Positions 18,352 through 27,374 of a stretch of DNA of 64,000 bases are shown one piece after another. Positions within the stretch are counted from its first letter, which is position 1. Every line of letters begins with the position of its first letter. A program made the translations under genes and the position numbers. Where the stretch lies: the NCBI RefSeq assembly GCF_000970025.1, contig NZ_CP009528.1, positions 1,103,168 through 1,167,167 on the forward strand. The letters run 5' to 3'. This DNA is from Methanosarcina barkeri MS (lineage in GTDB: Archaea; Halobacteriota; Methanosarcinia; Methanosarcinales; Methanosarcinaceae). Under the pieces are notes generated by a model. That model was not told where the DNA came from, made no database searches, and saw only the letters and a program-made list of their open reading frames with translations.

Positions 18352-19680
18352 ATGAGCAAGAAAAGGCCGATAACCATGTCTGTAAAAAGAGGTCCGCATT
18401 TCTTCTTTATTTTATTCCTGTGTTTCATCCTCATAGCCGTTTCTATACCCTCTGGGGATGCAGGACCTCAACAGAAAGTACTTGTGCTTGAAATATCCGG
18501 GGCTATTACACCGGCTTCAGATGATATTATAGCAGATGCGATAGAAAAAGCTGAAAATGAAAATTTTGAGGCTCTTGTAATTAGCTTGAATACCCCAGGT
18601 GGAGGTCTGGATGAAACTCAAACAATCATAAGCGCAATTGAGAATGCGAGCGTGCCTGTTATCGGGTATGTACCCGAAAGTGGTAGAGCCTGGTCAGCCG
18701 GGACTCTCATCCTCATGGGAACAGATATTGCTGCAATGGCGCCTTTCACGGTTATAGGATCAGCTCAGCCCGTTCAGATGTCTGTGGAAGGAACAAAACC
18801 CATAACAGAGGAGAAAATAATAAATGCCCTTGTCAAGTTTTCGGTTGCAACAGCCAGTAAACACGGGAGAAACGAGACCTTTGCAGAAGAAGTCATAACG
18901 AAAAATAAAAATCTCGACGCGCAAGAAGCCCTGCAGGCTGGCGTAATAGAATATGTAGCTCCTTCTATTCCAAATTTGCTGACACAGATTGACGGGCAGG
19001 AGGTAAAAGGAAAAGTCCTGCAAACCGAAAATGCAGGAATAGAAAACTATGAACCTCCATTTTCTCTCTCCCTTTTAGGGCTGATTTCAAACCCGATTAT
19101 CTCCTCCCTTCTTTTGACCCTGGGAATTTATGGGCTAATTTTTGGGATCTCAAGTCCGGGAGCCGGAGCAGAAGTTTTTGGACTCATCTCAATTGCACTC
19201 GGGTTGATAGGAACAGGTTTTGATATCAATATAGGGGCAATTTTCCTCATTCTTTTAGGAATAGGACTTCTGATCATTGAGATTAAAGTACCCGGATTTG
19301 GGATATTCGGGTTTGCGGGTCTCATCAGCCTCATAATAGGAAGTATACTCCTTGTACCCATGGGAAGCGAAAATATTTACACCCCCGAGTTTCGAAAGGT
19401 TCTCACCCTGACGGTTGTTGCCCCTACGGTTGTTTTCGGATTGTTCCTGGTTTTTGCAATCTATAAAGTAACAGAGATCAGAAAGAAAAAACCGGTTATT
19501 GGAGAGTTTATAGGAGAAACTGCCGAAACCATAGATCCTTTAGGGCCTCAAAAGACAGGTTTTGTCCGCTATAAAGGAGAATACTGGAAAGCTCATTCAG
19601 AAGAGGAAATTGAACCGAATGTAGAGGTCGAAATCACTGGAAAAATAAGGGAAACCCTTTTAGTAAAGAAAAAAATGTAA
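18352..19680 (+). CDS. NfeD family membrane-bound serine protease (ClpP class)
   Basis: A 442-residue full-length NfeD. A signal anchor at about residues 15-35 is followed by a ClpP/SppA-like protease domain with LNTPGGGLDETQTII and GRAWSAGTLILMG, whose Ser is the probable nucleophile. A Lys in the TEEKIINALVKF region may be the general base. Four to six membrane segments occupy residues ~235-370, and a C-terminal OB-type NfeD domain (AETIDPLGPQKTGFVRYKGE) ends the protein. It is co-transcribed with the stomatin gene. Confidence 0.92.
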   Translation: MSKKRPITMSVKRGPHFFFILFLCFILIAVSIPSGDAGPQQKVLVLEISGAITPASDDIIADAIEKAENENFEALVISLNTPGGGLDETQTIISAIENASVPVIGYVPESGRAWSAGTLILMGTDIAAMAPFTVIGSAQPVQMSVEGTKPITEEKIINALVKFSVATASKHGRNETFAEEVITKNKNLDAQEALQAGVIEYVAPSIPNLLTQIDGQEVKGKVLQTENAGIENYEPPFSLSLLGLISNPIISSLLLTLGIYGLIFGISSPGAGAEVFGLISIALGLIGTGFDINIGAIFLILLGIGLLIIEIKVPGFGIFGFAGLISLIIGSILLVPMGSENIYTPEFRKVLTLTVVAPTVVFGLFLVFAIYKVTEIRKKKPVIGEFIGETAETIDPLGPQKTGFVRYKGEYWKAHSEEEIEPNVEVEITGKIRETLLVKKKM

Positions 19681-19728
19681 TTATTCCCTCTTCTCCGGTT
19701 CAATTTCTTTTTTCTTTTACTTTTCATT

Positions 19729-19755
19729 AAAGCCTTTTTTTAAAAGGCTTTTTTA
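19729..19755. terminator. Hairpin AAAGCCTTTT / AAAAGGCTTT with T-run
   Basis: A perfect 10-bp stem with a 3-base loop followed by T's lies between convergent nfeD and the PurM-like gene. It may end transcription from both directions. Confidence 0.6.
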
Positions 19756-19823
19756 AAGGTTTTTGATTTTACCTTCGATTACGCAATTTTCCTCATTTTC
19801 GCTAAATCTTTTTTCAAAAGGCT

Positions 19824-21158
19824 TTATTTACTTCTTATTTTTTCGAGTACTTTTTGTTTCTTTTCAATAGCTTCAAGCGCAGCCTTATCAATTGCTGCTC
19901 TCATTTCTTCGAAATCTCTGGGATTCCCTTCTCCATGAACTTTTTTAACTGGTGTGTATGCAGACTCTCTAAATCTTGGTGTGAAGTCTCTGCATTCGCC
20001 ATTTAAGAAGATTTCAGCTCCGTTTCCTTCCTCAACATGCCCTATGACATCAATTTTAATACCTGAAGCTCTGACGGTATTAAGGATTTCATCAGCATAT
20101 GCAGGGGGAACAATTATGAGCAGGGCATCGAGAGAAACTCCAAGGTAGTCGATTTTCAGGCTTTCAAGCATTGAAAGCACCTTTGGGTTCACAAGAGCCC
20201 TTAGCTTTTCTTCTTCAAAGACCAGTTTTACCCTTGCGGTCTTTGAGATTTCCTTGGCATCGCCCCGAATTCCTCCATTCGTAACATCGGTCATCGAATG
20301 TACTTTTTTATGTAGTCCGGATTGCAACAGGACCTCGCAGGCTTCTAGGAAACGGATATTAATGGTTTCCTCCACAACCTCATGCATCCCATAGTAAAGC
20401 GCGGTTGTGGAAATCGTACCCCCACCTGCGCCTTCAGTCATGAGGATAAGGTCTCCTACTTCAGTCCGGTTCCGCGAGGTAAGAGAAGAGGTTATGCCTA
20501 CAGCTCCAACCCCGCCTGTCATGCGTTCACCTATGACCATGTCCCCGCCGATTCGAAGCGTGCTTCCTGTAATAAGAGGTATTCCGGTAAGTTCAGAGAC
20601 CGTGGTTATTCCTGCAATATGGTCAAAGATCTTTGCTACATCCCCGTCGTCTGCTACATGAATGTCGGAGAGCATTGCCAGGGGTCGAGCTCCCATAGCA
20701 TATATGTCACGTAGAGCTGCCCGAGCTACGTGAAAGCCCGAGAGAAAAGGAAAGTCACTTAGGCGAGAATGAAGCCCGTCAATTGTAACCACAAGGTAGT
20801 CTTCACCGATTTTGACAACTCCAGAGTCGTCTAGCTGGGAGCTATCTACAACAGCACCTGTCTTGCCTATAACTTCTCCAAGCTTAGAATGAACGTAAAA
20901 GTCCCCTGTACCTCTGGAACCTACCCCGAATTCTCCCATTGAAACTCCTGAGACAGTGGGGCTTAACACGTCTCCTTTCACATCAAGTGTTGCTTTTGCC
21001 TCACAAACGACCGCAGCCGCGATCTCATGAGCTTTTTCCAAACTTATATGCTTAATTTCAAGAATTCTTGAAGCCAGTTTTGCTTCAAGCCCTGCTTCGT
21101 TTGAGGGGTCCTCCCTGAGAGCCCGTTTTGCGTAGCCTTCTATATCCATAGTAACCAT
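19824..21158 (-). CDS. AIR synthase (PurM/HypE)-related protein
   Basis: A 444-residue protein of the PurM superfamily, with an extra ~60-residue helical N-terminus. Motifs are GRVGSR-like GEFGVGSRGTGDF near residue 75, GDLILMTEGAGGGTIS near 235, TDVTNGGIRGDAKEIS near 290 and a C-terminal half like HypE. PurM-type proteins bind ATP and activate amides or carbamoyl groups; methanogens hold several uncharacterised members. The substrate is unknown. The start may be this ATG or the one three codons later (MDIEGYAKR). Confidence 0.8.
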   Translation of the reverse strand: MVTMDIEGYAKRALREDPSNEAGLEAKLASRILEIKHISLEKAHEIAAAVVCEAKATLDVKGDVLSPTVSGVSMGEFGVGSRGTGDFYVHSKLGEVIGKTGAVVDSSQLDDSGVVKIGEDYLVVTIDGLHSRLSDFPFLSGFHVARAALRDIYAMGARPLAMLSDIHVADDGDVAKIFDHIAGITTVSELTGIPLITGSTLRIGGDMVIGERMTGGVGAVGITSSLTSRNRTEVGDLILMTEGAGGGTISTTALYYGMHEVVEETINIRFLEACEVLLQSGLHKKVHSMTDVTNGGIRGDAKEISKTARVKLVFEEEKLRALVNPKVLSMLESLKIDYLGVSLDALLIIVPPAYADEILNTVRASGIKIDVIGHVEEGNGAEIFLNGECRDFTPRFRESAYTPVKKVHGEGNPRDFEEMRAAIDKAALEAIEKKQKVLEKIRSK

Positions 21159-21242
21159 CTCTTGCGGATCTTTCTGCCCTGAAATATAGCAGGGCAGGAA
21201 TAGTTTGGCATTAAAGTATCAGTCTATTTTTATAATCTGTTA

Positions 21243-21330
21243 TTTTGAGGTAGTCCATTAATTTGAGGTAGTTCATTAATTTGAAGTAGTTCATTAATTT
21301 GAAGTAGTTCATTAATTTGAAGTAGTCCTA
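21243..21330. repeat. 18-bp degenerate tandem array, about 5 copies
   Basis: The unit is ATTTGAAGTAGTTCATTA with small changes. It lies in the 230-bp gap downstream of hisH and upstream of the PurM-like gene, both on the minus strand. Confidence 0.9.
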
Positions 21331-21451
21331 ATTTGGGATAGCCTGTTGATTTCAGATGCTCATCGCAAAGTGTGTAGGAATCAGAACTAATAATCCGGAA
21401 AAAATGAAAAAATGATTTGGGCACAAGGGATAACTTTTTAGAGAAATCCTT

Positions 21452-22060
21452 TCAGCACATGTCTATAAAGTTTTTCAGAATCTTCAACCCGATAGCTCCA
21501 CTTTTTTCAGGGTGGAATTGGGTACCCATAACATTACCTTTAGAATTTACGACAGAAGCTGAAAAGTCCAGCCCATAATTGCAGGATGCAAGGGTGTTTT
21601 CAGATGCTGTGTCCACATAGTAAGAGTGGACGAAGTATACGAAAGAGTTGTCAGGAATCCCTTCAAATAGAGGGTGGTCCTGCTTGATTTTAATATTGTT
21701 CCAGCCAACATGAGGCACCTTTAGTTCGGATTTTGGAAAGCGCAGCACCTTTCCGGGAATAAGGTTCAGCCCATCAGTAAGCTTTCCTTCCTCCGAAGAA
21801 CTCATGAGAACCTGTTGTCCAAGACAGATCCCGAGCATCGGCTTGCCTGACCGTGCGTATTCTTCTATAGTCCCTTTGATGGGGTCAAGGCACTTCATCG
21901 CGTCCACAAAAGCGCCAACGCCCGGGAGAATTAAACCGTCTGCGGCAAGAATTTCCCCAGGATCCCCTGAGATTGCGGGACTTGATCCGACGTGTTCAAG
22001 CCCTTTTTGAACACTGCGGAGGTTTCCAAGCCCGTAATCGAGAATCACAATTCTTTTCAT
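21452..22060 (-). CDS. hisH: Imidazole glycerol phosphate synthase glutaminase subunit HisH
   Basis: A 202-residue class I glutamine amidotransferase. The N-terminus IVILDYGLGNLRSVQKGLEH, the nucleophile cysteine in GICLGQQVL near residue 80, and the His/Glu of TQFHPEKSGAIG near 182 make a complete triad. HisH supplies ammonia to HisF to form imidazole glycerol phosphate and AICAR in histidine synthesis. No hisF is next to it; hisI lies 18 kb away, so histidine genes are dispersed as usual in Methanosarcina. Confidence 0.96.
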   Translation of the reverse strand: MKRIVILDYGLGNLRSVQKGLEHVGSSPAISGDPGEILAADGLILPGVGAFVDAMKCLDPIKGTIEEYARSGKPMLGICLGQQVLMSSSEEGKLTDGLNLIPGKVLRFPKSELKVPHVGWNNIKIKQDHPLFEGIPDNSFVYFVHSYYVDTASENTLASCNYGLDFSASVVNSKGNVMGTQFHPEKSGAIGLKILKNFIDMC

Positions 22061-22226
22061 AGCTTTAACAAACTAAGTTAAGATAGATTAACTTTACGCA
22101 TAACGAAAAGTACAGCACGAAGATCATTGAAGGACAGAAGGAAACCAATTAAAAGAAAGATAAAATATGAAAATATGAAAAGAAAAAATTAGACAAAATA
22201 TAAAGGGATTGTAAAATCTTTTGCAG

Positions 22227-22442
22227 TTAAGACCTCCCCGCAGGAAGACTGTAAGAGCTATTCTCCCTTTCAAAAGTCACCTTGTATTTGCCACAATGTA
22301 CACATTCATAGCGTTTTTCGAGCACTGTTGGCAAAAAGAACAATGCCCCGCTTTTCCGCTTCCATTCATGCAGTCCTAAAAAACACAAGAAACTACGGTT
22401 ACGATCTGATTCGTCTGAGTCGTCAGAGCATTCTTGAGCCAA
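22227..22442 (-). CDS. Small CxxC zinc-ribbon-like protein, 71 aa
   Basis: A small protein starting at TTG behind a good GAGGAG ribosome site. A first cysteine and histidine lie in FLCFLGLHEWKRK near residue 20, and RYECVHCGKYKV near 45 gives a CxxC. This pattern (C-x4-H ... CxxC) is that of small zinc-binding proteins such as DUF1660-like ones. The N-terminus is acidic (DDSDESDRN). Function is unknown. Confidence 0.6.
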   Translation of the reverse strand: MAQECSDDSDESDRNRSFLCFLGLHEWKRKSGALFFLPTVLEKRYECVHCGKYKVTFERENSSYSLPAGRS

Positions 22443-22967
22443 AAAACTGTTTCTCCTCGTTTCTGATTGTTAAGTTTATTCTACAATAATAAGTAAATTA
22501 TGGTTAAAGAACTATATAAATATACAGTTTTTAAGGAACACATCAAGAAGTTCTGCTATCGAGAGCGGCACCTGGCTATAAATAGGCGATTGAATACATG
22601 TTGATTATACATGACGAGATCATGATTCAATGTACAAATTTACATAAATAAATTTTATCCAATTGTCGGTGATTGATACCGTTTTTCGTCGTTCATCAGG
22701 CAGTTATTTAACTCCTTGTTTTCGTCAAAATCAATATCTATCAATTTTTTTTGGTAGGCGGGATAGTTACATCCCATCTTTCTTTTTAAACTCAGAGATA
22801 TATTCAGGTCCAGGCTTTCAAGGATCCGAGTTATAACATCGAATTTTCTACTAGGCTTCCATTCTTCGCTTATTCTAAATCTTTAAGATATACCAAAAGA
22901 TCTGTAACAAAATATTAATAATGTCTTGTGCTAATTACTTAGTGAAATTATTGAGAGTGGTGAGATT
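22443..22967. other. Divergent intergenic region before the pilin-like genes
   Basis: A TATA-like CTATATAAATATACAG (about 22510-22526) could drive the minus-strand zinc protein, and AATATTAATAATG near 22911-22923 the plus-strand genes. An imperfect dyad ATTGAATACATG ... CATGATTCAAT lies at about 22589-22631. GGGATAGTTACATCCC at 22760-22775 forms a small hairpin. No gene is seen. Confidence 0.35.
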
Positions 22968-23453
22968 ATGAAGAAATTTAAATTTATCAAACATGATGAG
23001 AAAGCCATGGAACTCCCGATTAATATCGTTGTAATGCTCGTTGTCGGGATGGTTGCCCTTGCAACACTCATTTCGATCATGCCGACCCCGACAAAGGACA
23101 TGTCGGTATTTGTGGAATCTGCAGGGCTTAGTGCAAGCACCCTTGAGAACGGAAACTCAATAATAGTTGATGCCAGTACTGCAGAAAATCCTTTTACAAT
23201 AACCGTAGTTGTAAAGACAACTGACAGCGATGGAAATCCTGTAAGAAACGCAAACGTTATTCTGAGAGGGCTTGGTGGAGCAGCATCAAATACTACGGAT
23301 GCTAATGGTTTCACTTACCTGACAACTCCGCAAGGTGCAGAGGTTAGGCTTGACCCTAACCAGAACGAAGGGACAATGGACCTGAATATTGTGGCCGATG
23401 GTTTTTATGACTACGAGAAAAAAGATGCTGTAATGATAATCAAGACCAGGTAA
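22968..23453 (+). CDS. Pilin-like single-pass protein with Ig/CarboxypepD_reg-like domain (copy 1)
   Basis: A 161-residue protein. A basic N-terminus (MKKFKFIKHDEKAMELPIN) precedes a 20-residue hydrophobic helix, resembling an archaeal type IV pilin or type III signal. The external part has a carboxypeptidase-regulatory/Ig-like fold pattern: KTTDSDGNPVRNANVILRG, NTTDANGFTYLTTPQ and a DYEKKDAVMII end. A near-homologous gene follows 42 bp downstream, so the two are likely an operon of surface or secreted-fibre components. The peptidase site is not obvious. Confidence 0.65.
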   Translation: MKKFKFIKHDEKAMELPINIVVMLVVGMVALATLISIMPTPTKDMSVFVESAGLSASTLENGNSIIVDASTAENPFTITVVVKTTDSDGNPVRNANVILRGLGGAASNTTDANGFTYLTTPQGAEVRLDPNQNEGTMDLNIVADGFYDYEKKDAVMIIKTR

Positions 23454-23495
23454 TTGTGCATCTTCCAAAAGTAAAATTGAAAGGAGGAGCCGTAC

Positions 23496-23957
23496 ATGCT
23501 GCGTGAAAAATTCAAACACAACGAAGCAGGAACTCTGGGGCTTCCAATAAGGATTGTCGTGCTTACTGTTGTGGGTCTTATAGGATTTTGCACGATTCTT
23601 ACGGCCCTTAGCAATGCCCCTACTCCTCCAAAACCTATGTATGCTACAGCAAATATGAGTGTACTTTTCTTACCTTCTACTGAAGGAGGCAGTAATACGG
23701 AAACAAACCTCAGCTTGCCTGTAAAAGTGTTTGACAGCGAAAATCGCGGTATAAGGGGCGCAAATGTAATTGCCTGGAGTCCGGATAGGAAGAAAGCCTA
23801 TTCAGGCGTTACCGACCTCGAAGGAAATGTAATATTGAAAATTTCAAATCCCGAACTGCCTCCGGGAAAAGCTGAAGGATACATTAAGATAAAGGTAATG
23901 AGAGAAGGATACAGAGATTTCACCAGCGATTATTTTCTGAAGGTGATTCGGAGCTAA
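23496..23957 (+). CDS. Pilin-like single-pass protein with Ig/CarboxypepD_reg-like domain (copy 2)
   Basis: A 153-residue paralogue of the preceding gene. The N-terminus (REKFKHNEAGTLGLPIRIVV) and hydrophobic helix align with those of copy 1, and the domain repeats the pattern KVFDSENRGIRGANVIAWS then SGVTDLEGNVILKIS. GGAGGAG precedes the ATG. The conserved charged-Gly/Glu-Leu-Pro-Ile transition before the helix may be a prepilin peptidase or assembly signal. The exact structure they build is unknown. Confidence 0.65.
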   Translation: MLREKFKHNEAGTLGLPIRIVVLTVVGLIGFCTILTALSNAPTPPKPMYATANMSVLFLPSTEGGSNTETNLSLPVKVFDSENRGIRGANVIAWSPDRKKAYSGVTDLEGNVILKISNPELPPGKAEGYIKIKVMREGYRDFTSDYFLKVIRS

Positions 23958-23968
23958 ATTGCTCTGGA

Positions 23969-24386
23969 TATTAGCCCCCTTGAAAAATGATTAGTTTTTT
24001 AAGGAATATTAAACCTTATTTGCCAAATGTAATGTAGTGTCAGCCCTCCCCCAGTTAAGGTACATTCATTAAATGATCTATTTGCTGTTTAAATGATTTA
24101 AGTACTTTAATTGGTAAATTAAACGTTGATTTTTCCTTACTTTTAACATTGAATTTTGTATGGATAAAAATGACATCAGATGCCTTATTTATAAATAAAT
24201 ATAAATTGTAAACGAATAAAGTATTTATCTCAATTTTTTCTTGATTTAAAAGAGTATTATAGATTGTTTATCTAAAAAATTGATTTTTAGAGTGTACCTT
24301 AATTGGGGAAACTCTAAATGCATACCTATCATCTAAAATAAGCATTGTATGCCCTTAGATTTAGTACTGATTTGGAAGGACCCTAT
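23969..24386. mobile_element. 418-bp repeated element, copy 1, with nested inverted-repeat core
   Basis: This is identical to 54624-55041 except for two substitutions and has no indel. TCTGGA is found immediately left (23963-23968) and at the right edge (24386-24391), a likely target duplication. Inside, CCCCAGTTAAGGTACATTC (24049-24067) is matched in reverse by GAGTGTACCTTAATTGGGG (24290-24308), defining a 260-bp MITE-like core. No transposase is encoded. Confidence 0.85.
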
Positions 24387-24546
24387 CTGGACAGATTTAT
24401 GCTGGAAGAGCCTGAGGCAAGAAGGATACTGGATCTTGCTTCTGCATTATTTCTCCGTACTTCATGTTCTCCGTATTTTCTGTTCTCCGTATTCTCTTTT
24501 TATTTATGCTTATTACAGCAATAATCCTTATCCAGTATGCCAAAAA
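24387..24546. other. Short 3' region between the 418-bp element and the MFS gene
   Basis: It contains three tandem variants of TTCTCCGTATTxTC near 24451-24500. A frame starting in the repeat and crossing this stretch seems non-coding because it runs antisense into the MFS gene. Confidence 0.4.
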
Positions 24547-26355
24547 TTAGGAATGTGTTTCCTCTACTGTTGCAAGATCACCTTTGTTAACATTACTAAC
24601 CGAGCTGTGAGCTTCGTACACATACCTTTGTCCCCTCATTGCCGACAGCACGGCAGCTATACCACAGAGTACAGCTCCGATTATGAACGAAATCCGCAAC
24701 GCTGGCATGAATGCCTGCTGTAATGTCTGCGGGAACCAGTAGTTACTTGTCAGTGTGGTCACGATTTGTTGCGGTATTGAGCCAACAATACTCGAATTCA
24801 TAGAGCTCAGAACTGAATCCATAGGGTTGTAGCCCAGGAAAGCAGAGAACAAAGCGTTGGTCGGTGACATACTGGCTAGATAACTGGCGAGCTGCTGCAC
24901 AGCAGGGATAACCTGTTCAGACCCAAAGCTGGATAACGAAGCCTTAACTGCACCTGGGAAAGCTTTTTGAATTCCCACAATCACAACGGTGAAGAATACG
25001 GACATGCTCAGGGTATTGGCTGAGTTCGCCAATGTGGACAACATGCCCGACGCGACACCTCTGTTCTGAGGTGGCACAGAATTCATTATCGATGAGCTGT
25101 TAGGAGAGGCAAACATACCATTCCCAATACCCATGAAGAAAATCAGTATTCCTAGCTCCCAGTAATCAAAGTTATAGGGAAGCAGCGAGAGTCCGATGAA
25201 GGCAAATGTAACGATAGTCATCCCTATAGTGGCGATCCATCGAGGCCCATACTTGTCCGAGAGCATACCGGAAATCGGTCCCATGATCATAAAGCCGAGA
25301 GTCATAGGTAACATATAAATTCCTGCCCATAACGGCGTTTCCTCAAAGCGGTAACCATGAAGTGGCAGCCAGATACCCTGTAGCAGAAGAATAAGCATGA
25401 ACATGGCACCACCTCGTGCAATAGCTGCAGTAAAACTGGCGAGACATCCATAGGCAAAAGCTCTAATCTTGAAAAACTCAAGCTTGAACATTGGGTTCTT
25501 CACCTTGCTCTCGACAAACGGGAAAGCAATCAGCAATGCGATTCCGATACCTAGAACTGTCATTACCCAGGGGTTGTTCCAGCCCATTGCATCGGTGATA
25601 CCATTATGCTCGTAAGGCATCAGGGCATAAGTGACACCGATCAGAAGCGAGGTCAGCCCGCCGACAAAAAGTAAGTTTCCTACAATATCGAGACTGGTCC
25701 TGGATGCCCGGAACGAAATATCCTTCATCTTCCAGTAGGACCACACTGTTCCAAGAACAGCAAAGGGAATGTTAACCAAGAACACATAGCGCCAGTTGTA
25801 TGTAGCCAGTACACCACCGAGCAGCAAGCCAATGAACTGACCTGACATAAATGCGACCATATTTATGCCGAGTGCCTTTCCCCTCTCGCTTACCGGAAAA
25901 GCATCTGTAATAATAGCTGAGCCGTTTGCTATAGTGAATGCACTGCCTACAGCCTGTATGAGCCTGAAAAGAACTAGTTCCAAAGCACCAGCATTGCCTG
26001 TGCCAGGCGTTAGATAGAGCAGGGTTGAACCGATGGCGAATATTAGGAATCCAAGCCGGAACAATTTTACCCGGCCATACATGTCCGCCAGCCGACCAAT
26101 AGTGAGGAGCAGTGTAGCCGTTACCAGACCAAAGCCCATCAGGAGCCACAGCAAGTACTGGAATGCCCCCGGAGCCATTGGGTTCATCTTGATTCCCTTG
26201 AATATTGCGGGAAGAGAGATCAGGATAATACTGCCGTTAATGGAGCCCATCAGTGATGCGAGGGTCACATTAAACAGTGCAACCCATTTGTATGCAATAC
26301 TCTTCCCCTTGTGATTTTCACTCAATTTATTACCTTCCGTTTTTGTTGTTTTCAT
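24547..26355 (-). CDS. MFS drug efflux transporter, DHA2 (EmrB/QacA) type
   Basis: A 602-residue polytopic protein with about 14 hydrophobic segments. Motifs include [20 protein letters not shown] (motif A) near residue 80, [20 protein letters not shown] near 125 and [11 protein letters not shown] in the second half. DHA2 proteins export drugs or other compounds by proton antiport. I chose ATG 26355 over a start at 26460, because the upstream residues are only the antisense-free end of padR and homology begins later. The gene overlaps padR by 26 bp: a regulator-efflux operon. Confidence 0.9.
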   Translation of the reverse strand: MKTTKTEGNKLSENHKGKSIAYKWVALFNVTLASLMGSINGSIILISLPAIFKGIKMNPMAPGAFQYLLWLLMGFGLVTATLLLTIGRLADMYGRVKLFRLGFLIFAIGSTLLYLTPGTGNAGALELVLFRLIQAVGSAFTIANGSAIITDAFPVSERGKALGINMVAFMSGQFIGLLLGGVLATYNWRYVFLVNIPFAVLGTVWSYWKMKDISFRASRTSLDIVGNLLFVGGLTSLLIGVTYALMPYEHNGITDAMGWNNPWVMTVLGIGIALLIAFPFVESKVKNPMFKLEFFKIRAFAYGCLASFTAAIARGGAMFMLILLLQGIWLPLHGYRFEETPLWAGIYMLPMTLGFMIMGPISGMLSDKYGPRWIATIGMTIVTFAFIGLSLLPYNFDYWELGILIFFMGIGNGMFASPNSSSIMNSVPPQNRGVASGMLSTLANSANTLSMSVFFTVVIVGIQKAFPGAVKASLSSFGSEQVIPAVQQLASYLASMSPTNALFSAFLGYNPMDSVLSSMNSSIVGSIPQQIVTTLTSNYWFPQTLQQAFMPALRISFIIGAVLCGIAAVLSAMRGQRYVYEAHSSVSNVNKGDLATVEETHS

Positions 26356-26794
26356 CTTCTTGATTCTGGAAATCACAGTCTTGTGCCGCTTTAGACTGCT
26401 GCATAACATCCTGGGTATCGTCCACCTTTCCTTTAGCATCACTGTTATCGTCGCCTTCAATCACATTGTTGACGATCCTGGACATCTCGTTCAGGAGTTC
26501 CAGTTTTTCCTGTGTCATGCGGTTCAGTCCTTTTACTCCCCTGGGGGTGATCGTGTATACTTTCCTGCGTTCGATCCCCTCGCTCTGGATGAAACCTTTT
26601 GACTCAAGTTTCTCCAGGATTGGGTAGATCGAGCCTGCACTCGGAGTCCATCGCCCGTTTGAGCGGCGCTCGACCGTCTTGATGATATCATAACCATGAG
26701 TAGGTTTCTCTTTAATAATTTTCAGCACGATATATTTGAGAAAAGCCCGCCTGATTTCTGTACACATCTTATTATTATCGATGCTTTCTTCCAT
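26330..26794 (-). CDS. PadR family transcriptional regulator
   Basis: A 154-residue protein. The winged-helix domain has the PadR signature: [20 protein letters not shown], then [20 protein letters not shown] and [14 protein letters not shown] helical dimerisation end and an acidic/polar tail ([17 protein letters not shown]) follow. PadR members repress adjacent efflux genes and are released by small molecules. It overlaps the MFS gene at its 3' end, and a perfect palindrome lies just upstream of its start. Confidence 0.92.
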   Translation of the reverse strand: MEESIDNNKMCTEIRRAFLKYIVLKIIKEKPTHGYDIIKTVERRSNGRWTPSAGSIYPILEKLESKGFIQSEGIERRKVYTITPRGVKGLNRMTQEKLELLNEMSRIVNNVIEGDDNSDAKGKVDDTQDVMQQSKAAQDCDFQNQEDENNKNGR

Positions 26795-26804
26795 GTTTCG
26801 TACC

Positions 26805-26816
26805 CCGATATATCGG
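26805..26816. promoter_or_regulatory. Perfect palindrome CCGATATATCGG upstream of padR
   Basis: A 12-bp perfect palindrome lies 11-22 bases before the padR ATG. On the minus strand a TATA-like GATATAAATATTATATTA lies about 25 bases further upstream, so the palindrome sits near the transcription start, a classic repressor position. A half-related TGATATAGCGGT is adjacent (26821-26832). Confidence 0.55.
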
Positions 26817-27374
26817 CAAGTGATATAGCGGTAGATAATATAATATTTATATCTTTTTGGTAACTATTAATCATCAAAATTAGTTAGACCGTATTGGTTT
26901 TGAAGTAATAGATATGCCAGGCAACTAATGATGAAAAAAGAAAAAGTAGAATCATTTGATACTTATTAGAGATGATCAATTCGTTGAAATTTACCAATTG
27001 AATCTGAATAAAGGAAGTTATTGATGCGGTCTTACCAAGACTGAATAGTTACATTATTTTTTGGTTCACGGGGTTAACATGTTTAACTTCACAGAAACGG
27101 GATAATAAGCTGGGAACAGCATAAGGTCCTCTGGACATACAATCAACCAAATAATTGGGAACGATACATTTCTGGGTTTTCTCTCTGGGTCTTCTTCCGT
27201 TTTCTCTCAAAAATGAAGTAAATATTGAAGTAAATATTGAAGTAAATATTGAAGTAAATATTGAAGTAAATATTGAAGTAAATATTGAAGTAAATATTGA
27301 AGTAAATATTGAAGTAAATATTGAAGTGAATTTTTACGGTAGAGCCTATATTTTCATAACTTGTCTGTTTTTCA
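26817..27374. other. Intergenic region between padR promoter and coiled-coil gene
   Basis: It contains the padR promoter on the left and a 12-bp tandem array on the right (listed separately). The 90-residue plus-strand frame across the array (EVNI repeats) shows no coding sign other than being open. Confidence 0.45.
27215..27334. repeat. 12-bp tandem array, 9 perfect copies plus one variant
   Basis: The unit is GAAGTAAATATT; the tenth copy reads GAAGTGAATTTT. Because 12 is a multiple of 3, all copies stay in frame (EVNI), but there is no sign of expression. Confidence 0.95.

Noticed and set aside
24349-24723. 124-aa frame starting in the 418-bp element
   Set aside because: Most of it runs antisense to the MFS gene, and it starts in repeat DNA.
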